A stretch of DNA of 6,284 bases from Spirochaetales bacterium (lineage in GTDB: Bacteria > Spirochaetota > Spirochaetia > DSM-2461). The position numbers and the translations under genes are program-made. Below, in pieces: positions 1-5,721 of this stretch (position 1 is its first letter; each line of letters begins with the position of its first letter). The stretch lies in contig PDRU01000050.1 of the NCBI GenBank assembly GCA_002748225.1, positions 1-6,284 on the forward strand. Reading direction: 5' to 3'. A model generated the notes under the pieces. It saw only the letters and a list, made by a program, of their open reading frames with translations, had not been told where the DNA came from and did no database searches.

Positions 1-32
1 TTTTTTCCAAAACAGCGCCTGAAACACAAAGT

Positions 33-62
33 AAAAAACTGACCCAGCTCTAGCCGCTGCGG
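33..62 (-). terminator. Weak candidate intrinsic terminator at the end of the rsmA-methyltransferase run
   Basis: On the minus strand a small stem can form around the stop codon of the last gene. CAGC (59-56) pairs with GCTG (48-45), extended by two C-G pairs (62-61 with 44-43) past one bulged base at 60, with a seven-base loop. After four unpaired bases there is a run of six T (38-33). The stem is short, bulged and set back from the T-run, so it is a poor match to a strong intrinsic terminator. The remaining bases 1-32 show no gene or other recognisable site. Confidence 0.2.
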
Positions 63-694
63 GATAATTCCGCATAGCGCACCGCGTCGCATCTGCTGAG
101 CACCAGGCCGCAGCTGACAGCACAGATATCCAGCGCTTCAGGAGTAAAAAAACCGATATGCGTGGCATCAGAGCGGTAATGCCAGCCTTCAAAGTCGTCC
201 GGATGCCGGGGCAGAAATTCCGTCGAAACACACAAAGCCCCTTCAGCCTCCAGCCGCGCGGCCAGCCCTTGAAGCACGTCCACAGGCTTACTCAAATGCT
301 CCAGCACTTCCACCGCGCAGATAAGCCGGAAAAAACCCTCTGGTTTTCCGGGCGCAAAATAGACATCTTCGCAGACAGCCTCATAGCCCTGCGCCCGCAG
401 AATACGGGTCAGCACAGGCTCGGGACCGCTGCCGAAGTCAAGAACGCGGGCATTTTCCCTCGGCGTAAAAGTGAGCGCAAAGGAAAGAAAACGTTTCAGC
501 CAGGCCACATAGCCCGCATTTTCCAGTGAGTTGTTATGCCGCAAATAACGCTCTTTCTCTTCAGCCGCGTTCAGATAAAACGCCTCATCGAGGGCTGTAT
601 AACGGCAGTTAAGGCACTGATAATATATTTTATTGTCTGATTCTGTCTGTATAACGCGCAGACTGCCCTTTCCGCACACTCTGCACCTGTTCAT
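50..694 (-). CDS. Class I SAM-dependent methyltransferase with N-terminal zinc ribbon
   Basis: A 214-residue soluble protein. It begins with a zinc-ribbon-like module, C4xxC7 and C27xxC30. A conserved linker follows (HNNSLENAGY, about 53-62), then a Rossmann methyltransferase core: motif I VLDFGSGPEP at 84-93, EVLEHL at 129-134 and the family signature WHYRSDATHIGFF at 171-183. From memory, this layout matches a widespread bacterial family annotated only as class I SAM methyltransferase; I know of no proven substrate. The start chosen is ATG at 694, whose ATGA overlaps the rsmA stop codon, a classic sign of translational coupling. A GTG at 730 would add 12 residues but overlap rsmA by 40 nt and precede the zinc ribbon with unconserved sequence. 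It is the last gene of the run. Small-molecule, protein and RNA substrates are all possible. The methyltransferase class is firm; the function is unknown. Confidence 0.88.
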   Translation of the reverse strand: MNRCRVCGKGSLRVIQTESDNKIYYQCLNCRYTALDEAFYLNAAEEKERYLRHNNSLENAGYVAWLKRFLSFALTFTPRENARVLDFGSGPEPVLTRILRAQGYEAVCEDVYFAPGKPEGFFRLICAVEVLEHLSKPVDVLQGLAARLEAEGALCVSTEFLPRHPDDFEGWHYRSDATHIGFFTPEALDICAVSCGLVLSRCDAVRYAELSRSG

Positions 695-1551
695 CCGGAC
701 TGGGCAACACGGTTGGCCAGCGCCACCCACTCTTCGGGACTGACGGTTTCCGGACGGCGGGACAAGTCTATTTTCTCCGCGGCAAAGGCTTCGGCAACCT
801 TTTCTTTGCCGGGGAATCCCTTCAGGCGGACAGCGGCATTCAGGTTGTTTCCCAGCGTCTTTCTGCGGGAGGCAAAAAGTGAACGGACAATAAGCCGGAA
901 TTCCTGCGGGTTAAGAATTTCTCCGCAGGGAGTTCCCGCGCGGAGCAGCATAATGCGGGAATGCACCCGGGGAGCCGGATAAAAGGAACCGGGAGACAGC
1001 CGCCCTCCATCCTGCAGATAAGCACTGGTCTGACAGAGTACCGAAAACGATGAGTAATCCTTTGTTTCCGGCACCGCTTTCATGCGCCGTCCCATTTCAT
1101 CCTGAACAGTAAAAACACTTAAAGGCGCCACCCGGTCTGATTCAATAAAGGAAGCAATAACCGAAGAGGCCATGTTATACGGCAAATTCCCCAATATACG
1201 CTGAGGCGCAGCTTCACTCCACTGCGCCGGCCAGGTACGGAGAACATTTCCTTCAATAATTGTCAAACGCCCGGAAACCAGCGACTCGGCAAGCCAGCTG
1301 CAGTAGGCCGGATCAATTTCAAAAAGGGTCAGGCGCACCCCCGCATCAAGCAGCGCGCCGCTCATGGCCCCCAGCCCCGGACCTATTTCCCACACATTCT
1401 GATCTTTTTCCAGTTCCAAAAGCGAAAGAATTTTTTCACGCGCCCCGCGGTTAATCAGAAAGTTCTGTCCCCAGCGTTTCCGGGGTGCCAGATCCCGGCT
1501 TTGGAGAAAAGCACGGATTGAGGGGGGGGAATCGTGGTTCAGCTGGTTCAT
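691..1551 (-). CDS. rsmA: 16S rRNA (adenine1518-N6/adenine1519-N6)-dimethyltransferase RsmA/KsgA
   Basis: This enzyme dimethylates two adjacent adenines in the 3'-terminal helix of 16S rRNA, using SAM, as a late step of 30S assembly; loss of the family's activity gives kasugamycin resistance. The 286-residue length is normal. Visible motifs are GQNFL at 28-32, SAM-binding WEIGPGLGA at 54-62, acidic EIDP at 78-81, GNVL at 101-104, catalytic GNLPYN at 121-126, FTVQDEMGRR at 147-156, FYPAPRVHS at 190-198 and SLFASRRKTLGNNL at 224-237. The start is taken as ATG 1551. The frame stays open to a TTG at 1578, and a GGAGG at 1568-1572 lies 16 nt before the ATG, too far for normal use; only a weak GAG (1556-1558) is closer. 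A rare ATT start at 1563 would fit the GGAGG better. The 5' end overlaps comEC by 101 nt and the 3' end overlaps the next gene by 4 nt. A C8 run falls in codons 8-10. Confidence 0.96.
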   Translation of the reverse strand: MNQLNHDSPPSIRAFLQSRDLAPRKRWGQNFLINRGAREKILSLLELEKDQNVWEIGPGLGAMSGALLDAGVRLTLFEIDPAYCSWLAESLVSGRLTIIEGNVLRTWPAQWSEAAPQRILGNLPYNMASSVIASFIESDRVAPLSVFTVQDEMGRRMKAVPETKDYSSFSVLCQTSAYLQDGGRLSPGSFYPAPRVHSRIMLLRAGTPCGEILNPQEFRLIVRSLFASRRKTLGNNLNAAVRLKGFPGKEKVAEAFAAEKIDLSRRPETVSPEEWVALANRVAQSG

Positions 1552-3028
1552 ACTGCTCGTAATGACGCCTCCAGGCAATAATAAAAATAATTATAGCCGG
1601 TATAACGGGTAACAGCCAACTCCACCCCGCTTCCATTTTTATGCCCGGAGCCTGTTTGAAAAAAACAATTAATTTTTCTTCCATATTCACCAGATTATTA
1701 ACAAATGCCGCTCCCGGGGACACCAGTACATTACCGGGAAATACGCACTCGGTTATCATCAGCAGTAATCCGCCCAGCATGGAAATCGCCAAAAACGGCG
1801 TCAGAAGCGGAGCGGCAATCAGACCAATGGGCCGCCAGAGACCAAAATGCCGGATAACAAGCGGCACAGTGGCCATCTGAGCCCCAATGCCCGCACCAAT
1901 AACAAACGCTGTTTTCCGGCTCATAAAGCGCTGCAGCAGCACAGATGTCATGCGCCCGGCGGTCATTAAACCGGCCAGCGCGCAATAACTGAGCTGAAAG
2001 GACAGCTCGCCGAGTTCCCTCGGGAAAAGCATAAAATGCAGCAGAAAAGCCAGCGACAGGGAACCCAATCCGCCGATACGCCTGTGCTGCAGTCCGGCGG
2101 CGGTCCATATCCCGTACATCAGCACAGCCCGCAGCAGGGAGGGACCGCCGCCGACAAGAATCAAATAAAAAAACGCGCCGCAGAACGAAAGAAGAGCCGA
2201 AACCCGATACCCGAAAACCGGCTTGAGCGCAATGCGGAAACACAAAGCCAGAAGCCCCACATGAAAACCGGAAAGCGCCATAAGATGAAGTGTGCCTGTC
2301 TGCCGGAATCCGCGCATAAGAACAGAACCCGAATCAATCCGTTTTCCAAGCACCAGAGCCGACATATAAGCAAAAGTATCCGGCGGGGAATCTCTGAACA
2401 CGTTTATCAGGGCCTTCTCAAGAGAACGGAACACTCTGAACCGGAATTGATAAAAACAATGCTGCCAGCCTTCGTTCTTCCAGGAATCCGCAATAAACAA
2501 GGGAAAGGATTCACCGCTGCCCGGCTCTGCCGTTTTTCCGCTGCAATAAACAATACAGCCTTTTGCAAGTTCATCAGGAAAACCGCCGCCCATAAGCGTT
2601 ATTACCCCGGCAGAATCGGCTGAAAGGAATTCACTGCCGGCCATTTCCAGAACAGTTTCCACGTACCAGCAGCTGCGCTGAATAATACGGGGATCTTCTT
2701 TTAAGCGCACCCTTACCCGGGAAACATCTGTATAACGGATACCTGTCCAGGTGTTTTCTTCCTGAATCCGCAAGAGCGGCAGAACTGCTCCGGCCAGAAA
2801 AACACCCAAAAACAAAAAGAGAATAAATACCCGGGACGGTAAAGACAAATTATGTTCAGCAGCGAATTCCCGCCCGAACTTCCTGAATAAAGCAGGAAAA
2901 ACAATACAGACAACAGCAAGAGCGGCCGCGGGCAGAAAGGGAAAAAAGTTACAAAGCAGTATTAAGAGACACGCCCCGCAGGCAGCCGCCGGGCAATAAA
3001 TAAGCAAGGGCGTTTTGAACTGGTTCAT
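1451..3028 (-). CDS. comEC: ComEC/Rec2-family membrane protein without a C-terminal beta-lactamase-like domain
   Basis: ComEC forms the inner-membrane channel that takes up single-stranded DNA in naturally competent bacteria. This 525-residue protein has hydrophobic segments near 8-48 and 66-86, a soluble region at about 90-200 in the place of the N-terminal OB-like domain (DUF4131), then the Competence membrane domain with many helices from about 245 to 486. Family motifs are GTLHLMALSGFHVG at 245-258, GGGPSLLRAVLM at 293-304, FQLSYCALAGL at 344-354 and GLIAAPLLTPF at 402-412. Full-length ComEC is usually 700-800 residues and ends in a metallo-beta-lactamase-like domain; that domain is absent and the gene closes with a short Pro-rich tail (487-525). 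No Shine-Dalgarno sequence is visible before ATG 3028, which sits beside a small inverted repeat. It lies 43 nt after the PilZ gene, and its last 101 nt are shared with rsmA in another frame. Whether it imports DNA cannot be told from sequence. Confidence 0.9.
   Translation of the reverse strand: MNQFKTPLLIYCPAAACGACLLILLCNFFPFLPAAALAVVCIVFPALFRKFGREFAAEHNLSLPSRVFILFLFLGVFLAGAVLPLLRIQEENTWTGIRYTDVSRVRVRLKEDPRIIQRSCWYVETVLEMAGSEFLSADSAGVITLMGGGFPDELAKGCIVYCSGKTAEPGSGESFPLFIADSWKNEGWQHCFYQFRFRVFRSLEKALINVFRDSPPDTFAYMSALVLGKRIDSGSVLMRGFRQTGTLHLMALSGFHVGLLALCFRIALKPVFGYRVSALLSFCGAFFYLILVGGGPSLLRAVLMYGIWTAAGLQHRRIGGLGSLSLAFLLHFMLFPRELGELSFQLSYCALAGLMTAGRMTSVLLQRFMSRKTAFVIGAGIGAQMATVPLVIRHFGLWRPIGLIAAPLLTPFLAISMLGGLLLMITECVFPGNVLVSPGAAFVNNLVNMEEKLIVFFKQAPGIKMEAGWSWLLPVIPAIIIFIIAWRRHYEQYEPAEPRFPPLNPCFSPKPGSGTPETLGTELSD
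1522..1529 (-). repeat. C8 homopolymer inside the comEC/rsmA overlap
   Basis: Eight consecutive C on the minus strand (G on plus) are read in two frames: Ser-Pro-Pro (codons 8-10) of rsmA and Phe-Pro-Pro-Leu (500-503) of comEC. A length change of one base would put rsmA out of frame after its start codon and change the comEC tail. Losing one C would bring comEC into the rsmA frame. Tracts of this length are prone to polymerase slippage and also to sequencing error. Confidence 0.9.
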
Positions 3029-3048
3029 AACACAGCGTATAACCAGCT
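3018..3048 (-). repeat. Inverted repeat around the comEC start codon
   Basis: On the minus strand CTGGTT (3046-3041) pairs with AACCAG (3025-3020), and a G-U and an A-U pair extend the stem to eight. The loop is 15 nt and ends with the comEC ATG (3028-3026). In mRNA this would place the start codon at the base of a hairpin, in a 43-nt gap that has no visible ribosome-binding site. It could tune comEC translation, but a stem this size can easily arise by chance. Confidence 0.35.
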
Positions 3049-3071
3049 GTATGCACTGCGGTCTTTACTTT

Positions 3072-4343
3072 CTAATTGATGCTTTCCAGTTCTGCCATAT
3101 CATCGGAAAATTCCTCCAGCATATCCATTGTTTCGAGCACTTCAGCGTCTTCTACGTCGGCGTCGTCTACCTCTGCGTCTTGCACTTCCGCGTCTTGCAC
3201 TTCCGCGCCGTCCGGGTCTGCTGATATTTCAGGATTTTCCTCTTCTGTCAGTTCTTCAGGTTCATCGTCATTTTCCGGAACAAGTCCGGAAATAACACGG
3301 AGAGTCTCGCGGCTTTCTTCGTTTTCCCCCCGCGCGCGCTTCCGGTCAATGTCAAAGACGTAGGAGAGAAGAATCATACGGGTATTTTCGCCCGGCGCCA
3401 GGAATTCAACATGCAGAATAGAGGTGTTTTTTTCTTCGTTGTACTGAACCCGTTTAACCACTCCCGAAACAACAACCACCTCATTACGGATCTTGAACTG
3501 AAGTTTAATCGGCTTGTTCTTTTTCCCGCGGCCGCCTGCCCGTACAGCCGCACCGTCTTCAGAAATATCCGTTATCAAACATGAAGCACCTGGAGACGAT
3601 TCCAGCCACTGATTGGCCTCGTCTATACTTTTCAGATAATAGATTCTGGCCGGAATTTCAGCCGCAGCCCGAACCGAGCGGCGTTTTTGACTGCGCAGTA
3701 TGTTGTCTGTATGATGCATTCGGAAATGCAGGTTGCGATGGTCGTAATACTGTTCAAACAGGCGTGACTGGAAGAAATATCCGGCATCGTTCTGTCTCCA
3801 GAAATAAACGTTCATTTTTCCTGAACGCCAGCTGAAGCCGGGAGGCAGCGGCTTTCCCACGGGTATGGTAATGGTTAAATATCCGGGAGAATTTTCGACA
3901 ACACGCGAAGTATAAATACCGGCCCCTTCCGCGCGGATTGTCAGTTTCTGTCCTATAACAATGTTCCGGGTACTTTTCAGGCCGGAACGGTGCTTGCTTT
4001 TATTCAATTCCAGCTGATTGCGGTAGTTGAAGAGTTTTTTCAGAATAACTGTTTCGCTGTCAGTTCCCTTTCTTTCAGAGAACTTTTTGGTTCCGGCTAT
4101 CTGATTGATTGCCTTGTCCAGCTCTTCTATGGAACCGTAAATGGCTGGAGGATTCTGCAGCCTGGCCCGTCTGACGGCATTCCACAGCAGGTTTATTTCG
4201 GCAAGAGAGAAACCGGCGTCCATTCCCTTGGCATAAAACCCCACCCGCCCCTGAGACTTTACAGGAACTTCAGGAGTGCCGGAAGGCTGATAAACCAGAA
4301 AAACCAGCAGGGCAATAAGTAATACGAAAGCAATTATCCACAT
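3072..4343 (-). CDS. Membrane-anchored PilZ-domain c-di-GMP receptor with acidic repeat tail
   Basis: A 423-residue protein predicted to bind the second messenger cyclic di-GMP. Residues 2-18 form one N-terminal membrane segment, probably an anchor with the rest in the cytoplasm. Residues 33-112 are an uncharacterised, partly helical region. Residues 128-212 resemble the YcgR-type N-terminal domain (PilZNR), and about 217-332 is the PilZ domain. Both c-di-GMP motifs are intact: R221xxxR225 (in QKRRSVR) and D259xS261xxG264. Residues 340-423 are a strongly acidic tail holding five pentapeptide repeats. YcgR-like proteins act as brakes on the flagellar motor, and PilZ proteins affect motility in spirochaetes; a motility role here is inference from the domains. 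The ATG at 4343 has a good ribosome-binding site, GGAA at 4352-4349, five nt upstream. It is the first gene of the run that continues into comEC, rsmA and the zinc-ribbon methyltransferase, and it is divergent from the CPBP protease gene. Confidence 0.9.
   Translation of the reverse strand: MWIIAFVLLIALLVFLVYQPSGTPEVPVKSQGRVGFYAKGMDAGFSLAEINLLWNAVRRARLQNPPAIYGSIEELDKAINQIAGTKKFSERKGTDSETVILKKLFNYRNQLELNKSKHRSGLKSTRNIVIGQKLTIRAEGAGIYTSRVVENSPGYLTITIPVGKPLPPGFSWRSGKMNVYFWRQNDAGYFFQSRLFEQYYDHRNLHFRMHHTDNILRSQKRRSVRAAAEIPARIYYLKSIDEANQWLESSPGASCLITDISEDGAAVRAGGRGKKNKPIKLQFKIRNEVVVVSGVVKRVQYNEEKNTSILHVEFLAPGENTRMILLSYVFDIDRKRARGENEESRETLRVISGLVPENDDEPEELTEEENPEISADPDGAEVQDAEVQDAEVDDADVEDAEVLETMDMLEEFSDDMAELESIN
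3132..3206 (-). repeat. Five tandem 15-bp units encoding acidic pentapeptides in the PilZ protein tail
   Basis: Read on the minus strand, five in-frame 15-nt units encode AEVQD, AEVQD, AEVDD, ADVED and AEVLE. The first two (3206-3177) are identical base for base, which suggests recent duplication; the others have diverged in both DNA and protein. Because the unit is a multiple of three, gain or loss of copies would change tail length without breaking the frame. Confidence 0.9.
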
Positions 4344-4397
4344 ATTAATTCCACATTCCCGTTTTATTATCGGTGCAAAACATGTAAAATCTCATTA
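4344..4397. promoter_or_regulatory. Divergent promoter region between the PilZ and CPBP genes
   Basis: This 54-bp gap separates two genes read away from each other, so both promoters must lie in it or in the gene ends. Towards PilZ (minus), GATAAT at 4371-4366 is one mismatch from a -10 box and would start RNA near 4359, leaving about 16 nt of leader containing GGAA at 4352-4349. Towards CPBP (plus), TAAAAT at 4385-4390 is one mismatch from a -10 box and would start RNA close to the ATG at 4398, giving a nearly leaderless message; no Shine-Dalgarno sequence precedes that ATG. I found no convincing -35 box for either, so these are weak predictions. Confidence 0.4.
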
Positions 4398-4403
4398 ATG
4401 AGA
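4390..4403. promoter_or_regulatory. Perfect 14-bp palindrome over the CPBP start codon, candidate operator
   Basis: TCTCATTAATGAGA is its own reverse complement over all 14 positions. It begins at the last base of the -10-like box and contains the CPBP gene's ATG (4398-4400). A dimeric repressor bound here would block RNA polymerase at the predicted start site. A perfect 14-mer palindrome is expected by chance roughly 0.4 times in a window this size, so position, not rarity, makes it interesting. Confidence 0.35.
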
Positions 4404-4991
4404 CAGCTGCAGACACTTTATCTCTTCACTTTTTTCTTTCTGCTGCTGTTTTTGTTTCCATTTTCATCTGTTTTTCCCCGGGCTGTACATCAGTTAATAT
4501 ACCAGATATGCGTTTTTCTTCTGCTGCTTTTTTCTTCACTGAACACTTCAGCGCAGAAAAGAACGCGGCGCGGCTGGAAAAAGCCCCGGGCTCTTCATAT
4601 GGCAGAAGCGGCCCTTTTGGCGTTATGCACGCTGGGAGCCGGCCTGCTCCTGCGGCCGGCCGAATTACCGCCCGGCATGTTCAGCACATCTCTGCCGCTA
4701 CTCACCGCCATGGCAGGATTGGCGGCTCTGAGCGAAGAACTGTTTTTCCGCTGCTGGCTCTTAAGCGAGTTTACAGCCGCCGGATTTTCTTTCTGGCATA
4801 TTGCGTGTATTTCATCTCTGGTATTCGCCTCGCTGCATCTTTGGGAAGGAGTAAGCGCGGCTCTTCTGGCATGTATAACCGGAATTATTTACTGCGCGGC
4901 TTTCCGCCGCTGGGGCAGTTTATGGCCTCTTTTTACGGCGCACCTGCTGCACAACTTTGCGGCTCTGTTATGGAACCGCCTGCAGGTTTAA
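4398..4991 (+). CDS. CPBP-family (CaaX protease/bacteriocin-processing type) intramembrane metalloprotease
   Basis: A 197-residue, very hydrophobic protein with membrane segments near 7-26, 33-48, 69-86, 97-112, 130-147, 152-170 and 175-192. It carries the three signature motifs of the family: E113E114xxxR118, F143xxxH147 and H182xxxN186. In the eukaryotic member Rce1 the matching residues are catalytic and cleave CaaX proteins after prenylation. Bacterial members have been tied to bacteriocin immunity, peptide maturation or membrane-protein turnover; most, including this one, have no known substrate. It is the only plus-strand gene and no precursor peptide gene is visible beside it. No Shine-Dalgarno sequence precedes ATG 4398, so translation may be leaderless or weak, and a palindrome covers the start. 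Its last 59 bp run antisense to the end of the TylF-type gene. Another frame of similar length (4508-5011) lacks these motifs and was discarded. Confidence 0.88.
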   Translation: MRQLQTLYLFTFFFLLLFLFPFSSVFPRAVHQLIYQICVFLLLLFSSLNTSAQKRTRRGWKKPRALHMAEAALLALCTLGAGLLLRPAELPPGMFSTSLPLLTAMAGLAALSEELFFRCWLLSEFTAAGFSFWHIACISSLVFASLHLWEGVSAALLACITGIIYCAAFRRWGSLWPLFTAHLLHNFAALLWNRLQV

Positions 4992-5721
4992 CAAGAACTC
5001 TTCCGGTGTAATCGCTGCGGTGAATAAGAAGATGATGCTCGGCAAAAAATTCATCTACAGCCTGCCGGGCACCGGTAAAATGTCCGTAGTCGTCCACTAT
5101 CAGTACGCCTTCAGAAATCAACAGGGGATACAAAACCTGAAGTTCCTTAAGAGTAGAGGCATACCAGTCGGTATCGAGGCGCAGAAGAGAGAGCCTGCCG
5201 GGCAATTGGGTGTTTAATGTCTCTTCGACACGGCCGGGAACAAAAACAAAGGAGCTTTCCGGCAGGGGAGACGCTTTCAGAACGCCCTTAACTTCTTCCA
5301 TACCGGCAGCCCACCACCCCTGCGGATTCCGCTCACTCAGGCTTTGACCGCTGACAGCTATTTTATCTTCAGTACCGGGTTCCGGCATTCCGCTGAACGT
5401 ATCGTAGAGCCAGATACGCCGGCTTGAAGAAACAGATTCCTCAGCGGCAAGCACCAGTGAGGCCAGCAGACAGGCACCGCCCTTCCAGACACCGCATTCG
5501 GCAATATCTCCGGGTATGTTATTCCGGCAGATATATCTAACGGCTTCGGTTAAAGCCCAGCCTCTCTCGGGTGAAATTAAGGTGTAATCTTTCACCTGTT
5601 CCCAGAAAGAAAGAAACTGCTCATCCATGTCGCTCAGGTACTGTTCAGGCGGTATGGCGGCCCACCCGGCCTTCTTCAGTACACCGGCCATGGATTCGAG
5701 TTCCCTGCGGTCAATACTCAC
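4933..5721 (-). CDS. TylF/MycF/NovP-type O-methyltransferase
   Basis: A 262-residue SAM- and metal-dependent O-methyltransferase of the TylF family, best known for methylating sugar hydroxyls in antibiotics (macrocin, mycinamicin, novobiocin). Motifs are ERGWALTEAVRYI at 52-64, SAM-binding ECGVWKGG at 75-82, DTFSGMP at 107-113, RLDTDWYAST at 181-190 and VDDYGHFTGARQAVDEFF at 209-226. D183 followed 27 residues later by D210 and D211 has the spacing of the metal-binding aspartates of NovP and MycF, so the enzyme looks active. No antibiotic cluster surrounds it; methylation of a surface or other glycan is a plausible guess. The start is GTG 5721, whose GTGA overlaps the stop of the SPOR gene. 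ATG 5691, preceded by AGGGA at a spacing of 10, is an alternative. The domain ends near VLVKP (242-246); the remaining residues are an extension that lies over the convergent CPBP gene. Confidence 0.9.
   Translation of the reverse strand: MSIDRRELESMAGVLKKAGWAAIPPEQYLSDMDEQFLSFWEQVKDYTLISPERGWALTEAVRYICRNNIPGDIAECGVWKGGACLLASLVLAAEESVSSSRRIWLYDTFSGMPEPGTEDKIAVSGQSLSERNPQGWWAAGMEEVKGVLKASPLPESSFVFVPGRVEETLNTQLPGRLSLLRLDTDWYASTLKELQVLYPLLISEGVLIVDDYGHFTGARQAVDEFFAEHHLLIHRSDYTGRVLVKPAGGSITEPQSCAAGAP

Noticed and set aside
695..730. GTG 730 as start of the zinc-ribbon methyltransferase
   Set aside because: It would add 12 unconserved residues and overlap rsmA by 40 nt, whereas ATG 694 gives a standard ATGA overlap directly before the zinc ribbon.
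1731..2243. 170-residue minus-strand frame inside comEC
   Set aside because: It lies wholly inside comEC, which has all the family motifs; its translation shows no recognisable domain.
2036..2623. 195-residue plus-strand frame opposite comEC
   Set aside because: Lys/Gln/Arg-rich translation typical of the antisense of a membrane-protein gene; no domain and no ribosome-binding site.
3131..3210. Tandem repeat as a CRISPR-like array
   Set aside because: Units are 15 bp, contiguous and in frame with the PilZ protein, with no spacers.
3076..3363. Ser-rich plus-strand frame opposite the PilZ tail
   Set aside because: The Ser/Thr/Ala repeats are the mirror of the acidic codons of the PilZ protein tail.
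4398..4991. CPBP gene as part of a bacteriocin or peptide-maturation cluster
   Set aside because: No small precursor gene, transporter or modification enzyme with a leader-like partner is visible beside it; the TylF-type enzyme is convergent and coupled to another gene.
4508..5011. 167-residue plus-strand frame overlapping the CPBP gene
   Set aside because: The other frame carries all three CPBP motifs and membrane helices; this one has none.
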